Both the position numbers and the translations under genes were made by a program. Below are positions 10,521-20,558 of a stretch of DNA of 64,000 nucleotides, piece by piece. The stretch covers positions 124,001 through 188,000 of the forward strand of contig NBIV01000133.1 in assembly GCA_003194525.1 (NCBI GenBank). The letters are read 5' to 3'. This stretch comes from Gracilariopsis chorda (Eukaryota > Rhodophyta > Florideophyceae > Gracilariales > Gracilariaceae). Each line of letters opens with the position of its first letter. Positions within the stretch are counted from its first letter, which is position 1. The notes beneath the pieces are model-generated. The model saw nothing but the letters and a program-made list of their open reading frames with translations. It did no database searches and was not told the DNA's origin.

Positions 10521-12107
10521 ATGGCAAGCAAGCAGGTCAAGCAGTCCACGTTCGACTCCATCGTACGAGAAGGTATTCAGGATTTTGGCCTCACCCCCCA
10601 GGAAGCAGTGGAGGATGCATGCGCGCAACTACGAAAAGCTGGCGTCACCGATTTCGCCAATCTTGATATATCTGTCCCCTCTGATACCACGTCTGATGCT
10701 CATTCAGCTAAGCCTCATATCAACTCCATTCGCGAAGCCTTGCAATCCAACGATTCTCTCCCTCTCATCGATGCCTTATCAAACCTGCAGTCGACAATAC
10801 ACGACAAGCGAGACGCTGCCAGCGCCGTTGCAGATGGGCTAATTGGGCTTTTGGCTCGATGCTTGCATCATGCCGCCAACCATAAACACCAGCAAATAGC
10901 TGTCATCACTCAACTGGCGAGTAATCTCATTGTTACCCTCTGCGCCACCGATGAGTTGAATCGTTCCGCGTTTGTCACCCTGACTGATGTGGATGGTATT
11001 GCATCTATGAAAACACTCTTCAACTCCTTGGTGGACACGGAGCAGCATACCACTTTCCAACTTGACGTGGAGACCGGTTTACCACTCTTACAGGCCATAT
11101 CTTCTATCCAGCGCCAAAACGAACGAGTCAAAGCGCTCTTCGCTGCCGGCGAGTCGTTACATTGCTTACTCAAGTGGTTCATTTCGACATCCGACGCAAT
11201 AGCCAACAAAAAAATCGCTTCGAAAGAGGCCATCAAGCTTTTTGGGATGCTCTGTTTCGTCGTGCGACAGCTTCTTTCTCCGGATGACACTACGGTCAAG
11301 GTTGCAGAAACGTTCAACAGAGCTCGCGTTCTCGCTGGAGGAAATGTCATAACGCAGAGCGGATTACAACCTATTCCAGGAGGTCAGAACTTGTTGCAAA
11401 TCTTATCCACGTTCATGGATCAGCTCCGATCAAACTCTCACGTCAACTCTGCACGGAGACAGCTCTTGACAGAGTGTGTCGCAACTATACGTGCATGTTG
11501 TGTTTCCGATGAGATATGCTCACAAGTTATCAAACTGGATTTGCACAAGGCGTGTCTCGACATCTTGCAAGAGTTCAACACGCACGAATCTTCAGTAGTA
11601 GCCGGTATAGCACTTTTGCGAAACTTGGCAGCACGAGACGAATGCAAGACGCCCATCTTTGAGAACATTTCGATAGTATCCAATGCAGCGCAACTACATG
11701 TGAGAACGTCATCTAGTATTGCTGAACAGTACTGCGGTTTGCTCGGTAATCTGTGCCTTCGAAGACCAGATCTGGCTCGGAAGACAACGCAGTCAGGGAT
11801 GGTGGACATTGTTCTGCAGGCGATGGAGACGTATAGTGCAAATAAAGGCATGCAACGGATTGCGTGTCTTGCGTTACGTAACATATGTGCGAGGGATGAG
11901 GAAGCCCGGCGACAGCTGAGGAGGAAAGGGGAAGCAGAGAAACTCATCAGAAAGGCGTGGAAGAAGCACACGGTTAGCTGCGATGATGTGGCTTATGCCG
12001 CACTGAGGGAATTGGACGTTCTTGAAGACAATGAATTGCGTCGTGATGAGCGTTATACGATGCCCACAGGGTTTTATAGCACACCAATTGTGCGGGAGAA
12101 GGACTGA
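10521..12107 (+). CDS. ARMC6-like armadillo-repeat protein
   Basis: The 528-residue protein starts MASKQVKQSTFDSIVREG, followed by IQDFGLTPQEAVEDA. This closely follows the N-terminus of animal ARMC6 ('I(S/A)QETFDAAVRENIEEF.M.PEEAV.EA'). The rest is helical with armadillo-type repeats, for example LLRNLAARDECKTPIF, CGLLGNLCLRRPDLARK and ACLALRNICARDEEAR, and a C-terminal DDVAYAALREL matching 'EDVAKAALRDL'. ARMC6 is about 480-500 residues, so this copy is full length. The family is conserved in eukaryotes; its molecular role is poorly known. The ATG at 10521 is chosen because the family N-terminus begins right there. The gene has no visible intron. Confidence 0.88.
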   Translation: MASKQVKQSTFDSIVREGIQDFGLTPQEAVEDACAQLRKAGVTDFANLDISVPSDTTSDAHSAKPHINSIREALQSNDSLPLIDALSNLQSTIHDKRDAASAVADGLIGLLARCLHHAANHKHQQIAVITQLASNLIVTLCATDELNRSAFVTLTDVDGIASMKTLFNSLVDTEQHTTFQLDVETGLPLLQAISSIQRQNERVKALFAAGESLHCLLKWFISTSDAIANKKIASKEAIKLFGMLCFVVRQLLSPDDTTVKVAETFNRARVLAGGNVITQSGLQPIPGGQNLLQILSTFMDQLRSNSHVNSARRQLLTECVATIRACCVSDEICSQVIKLDLHKACLDILQEFNTHESSVVAGIALLRNLAARDECKTPIFENISIVSNAAQLHVRTSSSIAEQYCGLLGNLCLRRPDLARKTTQSGMVDIVLQAMETYSANKGMQRIACLALRNICARDEEARRQLRRKGEAEKLIRKAWKKHTVSCDDVAYAALRELDVLEDNELRRDERYTMPTGFYSTPIVREKD

Positions 12108-12982
12108 TCAGAAGATAATGTTGTCGACAGCAGAATGTTTGCAATCAGCGTTACAGCTTGTATAGAATCTGACTGGATATGGGGCTTGTATGGTTGCCTA
12201 CTATACTCTGAACCAGTCTCAAGAGCTCCACAAATATGCACCGCCGGCGCCAGAGCCATCATCAGTCATAAGATATACGACGATTTAGAAACCAAAATGG
12301 GACGTGCGGCAACTCGTTGTGGCAAGTTTCCTAGTCGTAGGTAACTTGAGTTGAATGCTAGTACTAATGTTGCTTAGATATCACTAACATCATATATCAA
12401 CGACATACCCTGATGCACTGTGTCCCATCGCAATCGCATTCGTTGACAGATCCGCGCCACACGCACCCTGCGCGTTGCACCGCTTCGACAGGGAAGGAAA
12501 GATGATTGATTGGGGCTGGACTTGAAGTCGATTCGGAGGTGAGACGATTCTGAATGAGTGTTTTTGCGATCAGATGTGCAGCGGGTTCCAGCGCTACGTT
12601 TGTACGCTCACCCACTCGACATACGGATGGAGGGGGGTTGAAAAGTTGTGTTTGTTGACCAAGCCAGTAAGTGTTGTCCAGGTTAATACCTCTGTCCTAT
12701 TGCCTATGCGGCCATGAATCTGGAACGTCATGGCCATGAACGGTGCGATGGTGATTGGCGTGATGCCACACAACAGCACTCGTGAACTTCAGCGACATTA
12801 CGAGAAAGCTGAACAGCTTGCTGGTCGAGATCTTGAGACGATGGCAATGCATTATGTACCCTCCGTACTTGCTTCCCACAGTGCGCGTCGACAAAAAAAA
12901 AAAAAATCAAAAACGCACCCCGAGGGACTCCGTATCCGAGCCCGATCGGGGCGCATTCTCATAATTTGAAACGAAAAAGGCG
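12108..12982. other. Intergenic, no gene seen
   Basis: Mixed composition with only short frames. A run of 15 A bases lies at about 12892-12906, some 75 bp before the next start codon. The long minus-strand frame at 12852-13697 is a shadow of the next gene. Confidence 0.5.
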
Positions 12983-14545
12983 ATGCTGAGTTTTGGCGCG
13001 AAACGCAAGCATGCAGTGCCGCGGATGCATCCCGAAAGGCTCCCGGACTATACAACTTGTACGCCAAACTGCGGTATCCATGCGAAGATCGCGCCCTGTG
13101 CTTACCCCCGCTCCATGTCTTCCAACATCCTAGACAGCGCAGTACGTGAGGTGAGAGAAGGTCTGAAACGCGAGCTACCATGGGGCTTTCTAGCATCAAG
13201 CCTGGTTGCGCTACTTGGTCGGTACTCCACAGGGCTTTCTTTACCGGTTGCATGCGATGAAATTCTGGAACTGCACCAGGCCGAATCGAAAGAAGAGGAG
13301 CGGAAGAGTTATTATGAGGCGGTGGTGGTTGGGATTTCTCAGGAAGCTCCCGAAGTATGGCTCGCAGAATTGGACGATGGGCGTCACATGGCTCTTTTCG
13401 CGCACTCCAAAGTAGTGGGCCGTTTTGAAAGCGGGATACGGCTGCGATTTTGCGCGGACACTGCCGACTCATTTCTGCGCACGCAGACTTATGAAGAGGC
13501 ATTGGGTTATGCAACAGCGGTGTTGAAACGCAATTGTGGAAGAGCGGGTAGTGGCTGTAATGCAAGAGAAGAAGCTCACAGCGCAGTGGACATTTCAAAG
13601 ATGGGGCAACAGCGAGGTGAAAGCGCGGAAACGCCATCTCAGAAGACGCAGCAGATAGGAGACAGAGAAGTGGAGATGGTGGTTTTGCCAACTCCAAACG
13701 TGGCGTTGGACATGGAGTGTGTCTCAGCTGTTAGTCTCGGCATTGGCGAAGCCATGGAGAATTTCACGCTTCAACGGGTGTGGGATGAGCGTTCTCTGGC
13801 ACCCGCGTACATATTCGCGCGAGTGGTAGCGGTGGAGCAGGAACGCAGGTACATTAGACTGCAAGATGATTGTGGGCAAGCATGCGAGTCGCAACCTTCG
13901 GTTCAGTGGTTGCTGCATAAGGATCAGTGGTCGTACGGGGAGATGATTGAGGAGGGGTGGTTTGTACTGTTGGAACGGGCATGCGTTCAACCGAACGGAA
14001 CGTCGTTCTTTGTGATTGCCAAGGAGCACACGGTAGTGTTGTTCAAAAGGACGGATGGGTACGTGGCGGGGGGGGCAGAGTTGGACAGAGAGTGGCGGGC
14101 AGTGAAGCGGCGACGAAAGGAGGCCGATCTACGCGAGAGCATGACGGCGGTGGACGGTTGGACGTTAAAGGAGCAGACGGAAGCGAGTGCGCAAAAGGAA
14201 GTGGTGGTGTTTGCGCGAGCGGGGCGTGCGACGGTGATGGAGCAGGCGGTGATGTCGGAGATGGAGTGCGAGGAGGGTGTGCGCATCCGGGTGATGGGAG
14301 ACGATACGATGGACGCTTGCGGCGGTGTACAACGGGGTGATGAGCTGTTATTCGAAGGGGTGAAGTGGACGAGGGGTGGACGAACAATGGCAAGTGAGAG
14401 TGGTGGGGGGTGGGCAGCGCGCAAGGTGCACAACGTGTCGACGATGGAGGCAGCGCTACACTCGGGGTTGGTGCGGAGGGTGATGCCGGTGGCGGAGGTG
14501 GTGAGACTTGTGGAGGACGGGGGGGAAGGGGGGGGAGGACGGTAA
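12983..14545 (+). CDS. Hypothetical protein, possible OB-fold; C-terminus probably out of frame
   Basis: The 520-residue frame is not recognised as a named family. The region around residues 270-355 (YIFARVVAVEQERRYIRLQD ... GWFVLLERACVQPNGTSFFVIAKEHTVVL) has the alternating beta-strand look of an OB fold (inference). A Lys/Arg-rich stretch (VKRRRKEADLRE) follows. The frame ends in a glycine tract encoded by G runs at 14516-14540, GEGGGGR then stop. The next frame continues with protein-like sequence (14546-14838), so the true gene is probably longer. A later start at Met-45 (MSSNILDSAVREVREGL), codon at 13115, is quite possible because the first 40 residues look unstructured. The second half of the coding strand becomes very G-rich. 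Confidence 0.6.
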   Translation: MLSFGAKRKHAVPRMHPERLPDYTTCTPNCGIHAKIAPCAYPRSMSSNILDSAVREVREGLKRELPWGFLASSLVALLGRYSTGLSLPVACDEILELHQAESKEEERKSYYEAVVVGISQEAPEVWLAELDDGRHMALFAHSKVVGRFESGIRLRFCADTADSFLRTQTYEEALGYATAVLKRNCGRAGSGCNAREEAHSAVDISKMGQQRGESAETPSQKTQQIGDREVEMVVLPTPNVALDMECVSAVSLGIGEAMENFTLQRVWDERSLAPAYIFARVVAVEQERRYIRLQDDCGQACESQPSVQWLLHKDQWSYGEMIEEGWFVLLERACVQPNGTSFFVIAKEHTVVLFKRTDGYVAGGAELDREWRAVKRRRKEADLRESMTAVDGWTLKEQTEASAQKEVVVFARAGRATVMEQAVMSEMECEEGVRIRVMGDDTMDACGGVQRGDELLFEGVKWTRGGRTMASESGGGWAARKVHNVSTMEAALHSGLVRRVMPVAEVVRLVEDGGEGGGGR

Positions 14546-14838
14546 CAGCGCACATCCGGGCGGTGATGGTGGGGGTGCGGGGGGAGGGGGAGGGAGCGCT
14601 GCGGGTGGTAGTGCGCGACTGGGACGGGGCGGCGGATGCGGCGCGACTGGAGGTGACGGTGGTGTCACGGGGGCACGCAGCGCGGCTGCTGCGGCGCGAC
14701 GCGCGCGCGTGGCTCATGTCGATAAGCGTCACGCGGGCGTGCGCGCGGCCAGTGGCGCTGCTGCGCGCGTGCGCGCAGCCGTACAGCGACACGCCGCACA
14801 GCGCGGCGTGCGCGGCGCCACACGTACGCGCGCTGTAA
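14546..14838 (+). other. Probable C-terminal extension of the preceding gene in another frame
   Basis: Directly past the G tract, the frame one base back reads RTVTAHIRAVMVGVR, then ALRVVVRDWDGAADAARLEV and VTVVSRGHAARLL, and ends at 14838 (stop TAA at 14836). This looks like a second beta-strand domain, possibly another OB fold ('VxVRDWDGxxxxxxLxVxVxS'). The switch lies within G runs of 5-8 bases, so a base-call error of one G, or a small intron, would explain it. A true truncation at 14545 is the alternative. A joined product would be about 615 residues. Confidence 0.5.
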
Positions 14839-15525
14839 TGCGGTGGCGCCGGCCACCACTGGCGCTGTCATGTTGCTGCGCGCTGCGCCTGCGCATTAGA
14901 TCCGCCTATCGGGCGATACAAACATTCAAAGCGCCGCGCCGTATGAGTGTTGCTGGATTCAGCGGTAGCGGGCGAGTGGCGCGCGAAATGTATATGTTTA
15001 AGGTATCCGCTGGTCCGGAAGGGTCGCATTCTACAGTAGCGATTATGCATCCGATTATTCGCAGCTCACGTGCACGTACAGTATTTGCGTGTCGCTGCAA
15101 AACTGTAGTGACAATGAGAACGTTTGGCGGCGCCGCGTGATCCGCGTCACGCGCTGTCCGCAGCGCGCTCTCTCGTCGTGATGCGACGTGCGCCGCGCCC
15201 GCCGCCCTCGCGCTACAGTACAGCACTAAACCAGTCCAGTGCCGCACGCACCCGCGCGCCCCCGACCGTTTTGCCCAAGTTACACCCAGCCGCGCGCGCC
15301 GCTTTGATCCGTTCACCTCCTCCGCCGCTGCGCTCGCCCCTCTTCGCCCGTTTCATCTCTTCCACCTCCTATCAACCCCAGTCTTGAGACTTCCACCTTC
15401 CGCTTTCCCACCCCCCCCCCCCCCCCCCCCCAAACATCTCTCCGCTCCCCGCTCCCACCCCTACAACCCGACCGTTTCACCTCTCAATCACTCACTTCCT
15501 GCGACCTTTCCATCCATACCCCACC
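14839..15525. other. GC-rich intergenic region with CpG-dense core and poly-C tract
   Basis: About 14680-15340 is dense in CG and GCGC steps, like a CpG island between two + strand genes. From about 15300 the + strand turns C/T-rich, with an uninterrupted run of C at about 15412-15431 and very few G bases up to the next start. The motif TCCTATCAACCCC at about 15366 may take the place of a TATA box. No RNA gene was recognised. Confidence 0.5.
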
Positions 15526-16830
15526 ATGACCCCATCCCTGCCCACCCGACGCTCGTCGCGAGCCTCCCTTCGCTTCTCCTCAGCACGTACGCGCCGTCAC
15601 AACTCTTCATCCACCCCACTTAACTACTCTGCTACCTCCTCTGTCTCCCGCTCCAAATCCGAAATCATCTTCAACGGCACCCCCATACTACAAGTGGTAT
15701 CAGCTCATGCCCCCTCCCCGAAACCGCGTCCCTACTGCCCGCAACCGCCGTCACCCCCACATTCACCCACCACATCCGCATCCCAATCGCCGCCTACATC
15801 CCCTCACTTACTGTCTCCCGACATGCACCTGCCGCCTCCACCATCCTTTCCGCTGCCCGCCTCCTTTGACCACTCCGCTTTTCAACTGCCTGAGACGCCG
15901 CATTTCCCACTTTCTGCGCATCAACAACAGCAACTGCTGCTTACCGACGACGCCTCCTCCTCCGCCTCCTCCTCCGCCTCCTCCTCCGCCTCCTCCTCCG
16001 CCGCCTCCTCCGCCGCCTCGTCGGAGCAGCACTCCAGTCCACCGTCACCGCACAACTTTTTCATACACAACGGCTATCGCTACGACGGCGACGTGTTCGA
16101 ACTGCGCCCCCCGCAGGAACGTTCCATCGCCTCCCGCCCCGAGCGTGTGTTGGAGCACAAACCATTACTGCTCGCAAACCGACAGACGTTCAACCGCGTG
16201 TACTCAGAAGGCACATACAACGCACGACCGTCCTCTCTACGCCAACCCGTCGCACGAAGTCGGAACAACAAACACACTATTCAGCTAGACGCGCAAGGCG
16301 CTTCTCCCAGCGCTCCCAAAAAGGTAACTCGTCCGCCCAGTGTACGTCCCCCACCGTCTCAAGACGCGGCGAAAAACGCTGCAGCCAATCTGGCCGACTG
16401 CATCGCCGCCGCTCGAGAAAACGCATCGGCGAATGGCGATGGGAAGCTTAAAGGTTTACTAGCATTCTCAGCTGTGCCAGTAACAAGACAATCTGGAAAC
16501 CCTCCGCCACCTTCGTTTCTACCCACGCCGTCTACCGCGCCTGCGCCGCCGATTGGGATGAAGGCGGAGAGTGACAGTTTAAGGGCTTTGCCGTGTGTGG
16601 ATAAACGAGGGCGTAGTTATACCTCTTTTGCGAGAATTGCGGCGTATGGGAGTGGAATTGAGGGCGACGATGGGGGCGACACTGCTGGTGCCGTTTTGAA
16701 GTCGCACAAGGTGCAGAAACAGAAGAACTGGAAACACGGAGCGGCGCAGGCTGTTATTGGTGGATGGTTTCGAGAGAAGGAGAAGGAACGCGAAAAGAAG
16801 CCATCGTTGTGGAAACTGCTTACTCGTTGA
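15526..16830 (+). CDS. Hypothetical Ser/Pro-rich disordered protein
   Basis: The 434-residue protein is mostly low complexity. It has an N-terminal Arg/Ser-rich segment with RRSSRASLRFSSARTRR, a Pro/Ser-rich part, and a poly-Ser/Ala tract at residues ~145-165 coded by TCC/GCC repeats at 15950-16022. A more ordered middle reads NFFIHNGYRYDGDVFELRPP and LANRQTFNRVYSEGTY. The tail is basic and mixed (REKEKEREKKPSLWKLLTR). No family is recognised. Nothing suggests secretion or membrane anchoring; the basic clusters would allow a nuclear or scaffold role (inference only). The ordered FFIHNGYRY segment and the long open frame support a real gene. The start at 15526 could be some residues off. Confidence 0.6.
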   Translation: MTPSLPTRRSSRASLRFSSARTRRHNSSSTPLNYSATSSVSRSKSEIIFNGTPILQVVSAHAPSPKPRPYCPQPPSPPHSPTTSASQSPPTSPHLLSPDMHLPPPPSFPLPASFDHSAFQLPETPHFPLSAHQQQQLLLTDDASSSASSSASSSASSSAASSAASSEQHSSPPSPHNFFIHNGYRYDGDVFELRPPQERSIASRPERVLEHKPLLLANRQTFNRVYSEGTYNARPSSLRQPVARSRNNKHTIQLDAQGASPSAPKKVTRPPSVRPPPSQDAAKNAAANLADCIAAARENASANGDGKLKGLLAFSAVPVTRQSGNPPPPSFLPTPSTAPAPPIGMKAESDSLRALPCVDKRGRSYTSFARIAAYGSGIEGDDGGDTAGAVLKSHKVQKQKNWKHGAAQAVIGGWFREKEKEREKKPSLWKLLTR

Positions 16831-17953
16831 GAGGAGTTTGTGCTTTTTGTAACTGTAATGCATGACGTTTTAGAAGTTGCGCGCGTTGTGGGGATGAGAT
16901 GATGTGGTTGTTTTGATGAAGCATGAGGTTGTATGAGGGGGGGTCATCATCATGGATGTGGGTGGGTGGGTGGGAGTGCGTCGCAGGACGGGTGGGGGTA
17001 GGTGAAAGCATGCGTGCGACGAGTGATCAGTGGCGCCTTTTGGATGTGATTGGGAAGGAAGACGCGGACGGGGTTTGTGGCCATGGCTATCGATCGCACG
17101 GGTGTGGGTGGACTACTCTTACAGAATATACAAATACGCGAGAGACTAGGACTAACATCGCAACAAGCGTTGAGGCGGTAACGTTTATAGATTGAAATTG
17201 AAAGTGCTGAAGAGAGAGCGAGCTCGGAAATGCGGCAGGGGGTGCGCGCCGGGTATGCGCGTTTTGATAGGGCGCTGGCGACGTGCGTACGGTAAGCGAT
17301 AAAAAAAAAATAATAATAATAATAATCAAAGGTTTGAAGTGGGCGGAGAAAGCGCGGCGCGCTCACTGCCGCGCGGTGCGCGCACTGTCTGTGCCGCACT
17401 AAAACGGTCACCTGTGCAGTGGAGAAGCTTAAAACAACTTTTTAATGTGCGAGTACCGTTGGTACCTTTGGTACATACAGTTACCGTTGCTCAACTCATG
17501 TCACGCGTGCAGCTGGTGGCGCCCCCACACGTGACATACGTGTCGTCGTGTCGTCGTGTCGTCGTGTCGTCGTGTTGCTGCAACCATGACGCGCGTAGAG
17601 CTGGCGCTGGTGGCGCCCACCGCGCATCGCCAGCGCCCACCGCGCTGGCGATGCTTCTAATTGCAAGCCGCCCTTCGGCTGCGTCGTGACCGAAGCAACA
17701 CGCCCATGCGCGCCATCACACCACCGCCGCGCAGGCGCCGCTGCCGCCGCTGTGCGCCTGCAATGCGCTCCGCGTCGCCCTCAATCTCATGCGTTGCGAA
17801 GCACCGCCCGCCACTCTTCGTCACGCACATTCTTCAATTCCAACTCGCCGCGCGCAGCCCGCGTCGCGCCCCGCCGCCTATTTCAACCCCCGCGCGAGCA
17901 GCCTCCGCAACGTCATCCCGCCCGCCCCCCATTCGAACACGCCGCCATCCATC
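16831..17953. other. Intergenic: G-rich 3' flank, AT microsatellite, CpG-rich 5' flank
   Basis: The first 400 bp are G/T-rich on the + strand (GGGTGGGTGGGTGGGAG near 16965). A run of A followed by TAA/TAAT repeats lies at about 17301-17327. From 17340 the sequence is CpG-rich. An 8-bp direct repeat, CGTGTCGT about four times, lies at 17539-17575. CCTATTTCAACCCCC at 17876 resembles the TATA-position motif of the previous gene. Frames read through this region look random. Confidence 0.5.
17539..17575. repeat. CGTGTCGT minisatellite
   Basis: Four to five consecutive copies of the 8-bp unit CGTGTCGT, the last one ending in TTG. They lie about 380 bp upstream of the start of the secreted methyltransferase-like gene. 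Confidence 0.8.
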
Positions 17954-20098
17954 ATGCCATCCACTGCGCCTCGCCTTTTCGTCCCCTTCTGCTTGCTTTC
18001 GCTCCTACTCGCCGTCCACGCCCATCCGTACCCGTATCGCTACCAGTATCACAACATTCGTCACCCGCGTGCGCGTACCTCATTCTTTCCGCTCGTCGTT
18101 CGCCCACGCATCCCCCGTCCAGTCGTCACTCCGCCTGTCAAACACGAAAAGCACATCCCTCCCCCCTTCCAACCGCATCTCTCATCACATCTGCAAACTG
18201 TTCACAGTCCCTTACCAGCCACCAACGACGGCGGTCGAGTTTTCCCGACAAGTGCATTCTACCCTTTGAACTTCACCTTATCCACCAATACATCTCGAAA
18301 AGCCAATCTCACATCCACCTCGCACCACAACCATACCGCACACGTCCTCAATTCCACAGTCAAAGCCTCCGCACACGGCCGCCAGCGCTTTTTGAACAAT
18401 GCCATGCAGATGTTTACCATTAGTAGGTTGCACCGAATCCTATCCACACTCACCTCTGTCAGGCCTATCATTCATCGTCGCTCTACTTCTTCTCTGGGCG
18501 GAGATCTGTCTGTTGAAGTCTTGCACAATGTCACTGTCCCCGACGTCATAGACATACTTTCCAATGCCTCTGCACCCCATCCGTGCGCCTCTTCCACCTC
18601 TAATCACACAACCGATTACATCCCGTCTTCAACACACCCTTCCAATCACACGCACATTTCCTCCAACGCACAACCCAATATCACTCACAACAGCAACACA
18701 CACACTTCCTCCAACTCACAATCCAATGCCACTTTCTCGCCTTCAACACCACAGCAATCCCCTATCGCCACTGCTAATCCACCTACAACAGTTCGCCACC
18801 AATCCCCGCATCTCCAGTCTCATTCATACCAACCCGAGCAGAGACTCCACTCACTCTTGAATTCCCTGGCATCCTCACTCGACGCTTTAGGCTACACGCC
18901 TGGCACCACGCTGCAAGCTGCATCTCTCAAGTCCAGACTTCAGCTTCGCAAAAACTCGTCGCAGAGTGATTCCGAACGATTCCGACACCTTCAGAGGTCT
19001 GTCGTTGATTTATACCGCTATATAACCGGTCGTTCCAAACCCAAGTCTGGAGACGGAAGCAACCGACAATCACCCCTTGGCGCACATCACCGTTCAACCA
19101 CGTTTGCCGACCACAACTCTACCCTAGAAAGGAATGGTCTTCTCACTACAAACGCTTCTTCAAACCCCCTGCGCGTCAAGTCAGCTTTCTCAGAAAATGC
19201 TGAGGAAGACAACGTTGAGAACATGCCCGATGTAGAGGATGAAAATGAGGAAGGTCATCCCTGTGACGAAGAGCCCGCCAGTACCCAATTTGGAAGCACT
19301 GTGTCTCCATCTCCGATGGCTTCACCTAAATCCGAAGTGAATGAGGCTGCACCTTCTACTTTCGTCAGTGAGCAAGATCGCACATCTGAAGACGAACGTG
19401 GCGCCATAATGTCCCCAATGTCTACTCCATGGCCGTCGGCATCGCCATCCGAAGCGAGCCCAATCGACATCCCACCAATGGCAGTCCCCATGAGTTTGGA
19501 GTCGGAAAAAACTGTTGAGAGAGGAGACGGGATTGACGGTCTGCGAGATGGGGAGAACGTGACGCAGCTGGCGCAAATGGTGTACAAAGTTGCTCGAGAG
19601 GCGAACATATTTTCAATGGCTGCAGCTCCGTGCGACGAGGTGACGGACTGGATGCCTGATGTGATTCGCAAACTGCAATCTGAACTTGTTGGATTACAGT
19701 TCTATTGCATTGACACAAGGGAACCTGTTCAAGACATGACTACGCTGAGACAGGTGTTTGGAGATGTAGCAAGTGCAATTCTTCAAGCGAATGTGAACGA
19801 AATTAAGGACATCATTCCGAAAGAATTAGACATGGTGGTAAGCTGGAAGGGATTGCAGAGATGGGGACTTGACAAAGGTTGGCGCTTCATGAGAGGTTTG
19901 CGCGACAGTGGCGCAAAGTACGTGCTGGTAAGCAATAATCCGCGTATATCAAACTTGGATGAGAACATGGATGCGGTGAACGTTCGTCGGTCACCGCTTC
20001 TGTTTGGCGAACCACGTCGGATAATTAGCGGGATCACTCCAGATAGTTCTACAGAGCTGCTTCTGTACGCAATGGACGAGGTTCGCGACGGTTTTTAA
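17954..20098 (+). CDS. Secreted glycoprotein with C-terminal methyltransferase-like domain
   Basis: The frame is open from 17789, but the ATG at 17954 begins a clean signal peptide (PSTAPRLFVPFCLLSLLLAVHA, cleavage near residue 23) and is preferred, giving 714 residues. A long Ser/Thr/Asn/His-rich middle holds many N-X-S/T sites (NFT, NTS, NLT, NHT, NST, NVT, NAS), and an acidic region follows. The last ~180 residues fold differently. A PCDEVTDWMPDVI stretch (from residue 559) recalls the 'DaPCGdfxWM' glycine motif of a class I SAM-dependent methyltransferase group, then FYCIDT (motif II acid), ELDMVVSW, DSGAKYVLVSNNP and NVRRSPLLFGEP ('SGaKYllxTtxP...NL..PfxfpxP'). The glycine-rich motif is degenerate (CDEV for CGDF), so activity is uncertain. 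Golgi or secreted methylation of cell-wall glycans is an inference. Confidence 0.7.
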   Translation: MPSTAPRLFVPFCLLSLLLAVHAHPYPYRYQYHNIRHPRARTSFFPLVVRPRIPRPVVTPPVKHEKHIPPPFQPHLSSHLQTVHSPLPATNDGGRVFPTSAFYPLNFTLSTNTSRKANLTSTSHHNHTAHVLNSTVKASAHGRQRFLNNAMQMFTISRLHRILSTLTSVRPIIHRRSTSSLGGDLSVEVLHNVTVPDVIDILSNASAPHPCASSTSNHTTDYIPSSTHPSNHTHISSNAQPNITHNSNTHTSSNSQSNATFSPSTPQQSPIATANPPTTVRHQSPHLQSHSYQPEQRLHSLLNSLASSLDALGYTPGTTLQAASLKSRLQLRKNSSQSDSERFRHLQRSVVDLYRYITGRSKPKSGDGSNRQSPLGAHHRSTTFADHNSTLERNGLLTTNASSNPLRVKSAFSENAEEDNVENMPDVEDENEEGHPCDEEPASTQFGSTVSPSPMASPKSEVNEAAPSTFVSEQDRTSEDERGAIMSPMSTPWPSASPSEASPIDIPPMAVPMSLESEKTVERGDGIDGLRDGENVTQLAQMVYKVAREANIFSMAAAPCDEVTDWMPDVIRKLQSELVGLQFYCIDTREPVQDMTTLRQVFGDVASAILQANVNEIKDIIPKELDMVVSWKGLQRWGLDKGWRFMRGLRDSGAKYVLVSNNPRISNLDENMDAVNVRRSPLLFGEPRRIISGITPDSSTELLLYAMDEVRDGF

Positions 20099-20487
20099 GG
20101 GAGCATGGTTAGGTGTTTGTAGCAAATCTTCACGCAAGCGTAAACAACAATCCTTTGTAGCACAGTCGCCTGCTAGCAGTCAAGTGTTTTGACAAGGTCT
20201 CCAGTCATACGTATAGCAACGCACGACCCAGAGCTACTATTTCGCTGCTCATTCAGGATTAGGCGAAAAGGGAACGGCAACCATGCTGATGGTGAACAGC
20301 CAAACCAAAAAGCAACTAAGAATAGTTAGTCGAAGGGAGAAGAAAAGATTTAGATTGTACGCTTGGTAAGACGTGCGGAGAGTGGAGCAGGCTCAGTAAC
20401 GAATGATGGAATGGAACCTTGAGGCGTCCTTCGGAGACTGAACATAAACGAAGACAAAAGAAGTTGAAGATGAATTCGCGTTCACCT
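20099..20487. other. 3' flank of the methyltransferase-like gene and tRNA downstream region
   Basis: No coding sequence is seen. On the minus strand, after the tRNA, the first run of four T bases (rc of AAAA near 20455) could end Pol III transcription. Confidence 0.4.
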
Positions 20488-20558
20488 GCGATGTGGGAGA
20501 ATCGAACTCCCGTTTTCACGGCCACAACGTGAGGTCCTAGCCACTAGACGAACATCGC
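20488..20558 (-). tRNA. tRNA-His (GTG)
   Basis: Read on the minus strand, the 71-nt sequence folds into a full cloverleaf. The acceptor stem is GCGATGT/ACATCGC with 7 pairs. The anticodon stem is TCACG/CGTGA, with loop TTGTGGC giving anticodon GTG. The T arm is GGGAG-TTCGATT-CTCCC. The A box (GTGGCTAGGA region) and B box (AGTTCGATTCT) are present, and there is no intron. CCA is not encoded. It is nuclear-type. Confidence 0.93.

Noticed and set aside
12852-13697. A 281-residue minus-strand frame
   Set aside because: Shadow of the + strand gene at 12983-14545; no motif and opposite strand to its neighbours.
14508-15140. A 210-residue + strand Gly/Arg/Ala-rich frame
   Set aside because: Product of GC-rich low-complexity DNA; composition random.
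15707-16288. A 193-residue Pro/His-rich + strand frame
   Set aside because: Alternative frame of the gene at 15526; its poly-Pro run comes from the TCC/GCC repeat.
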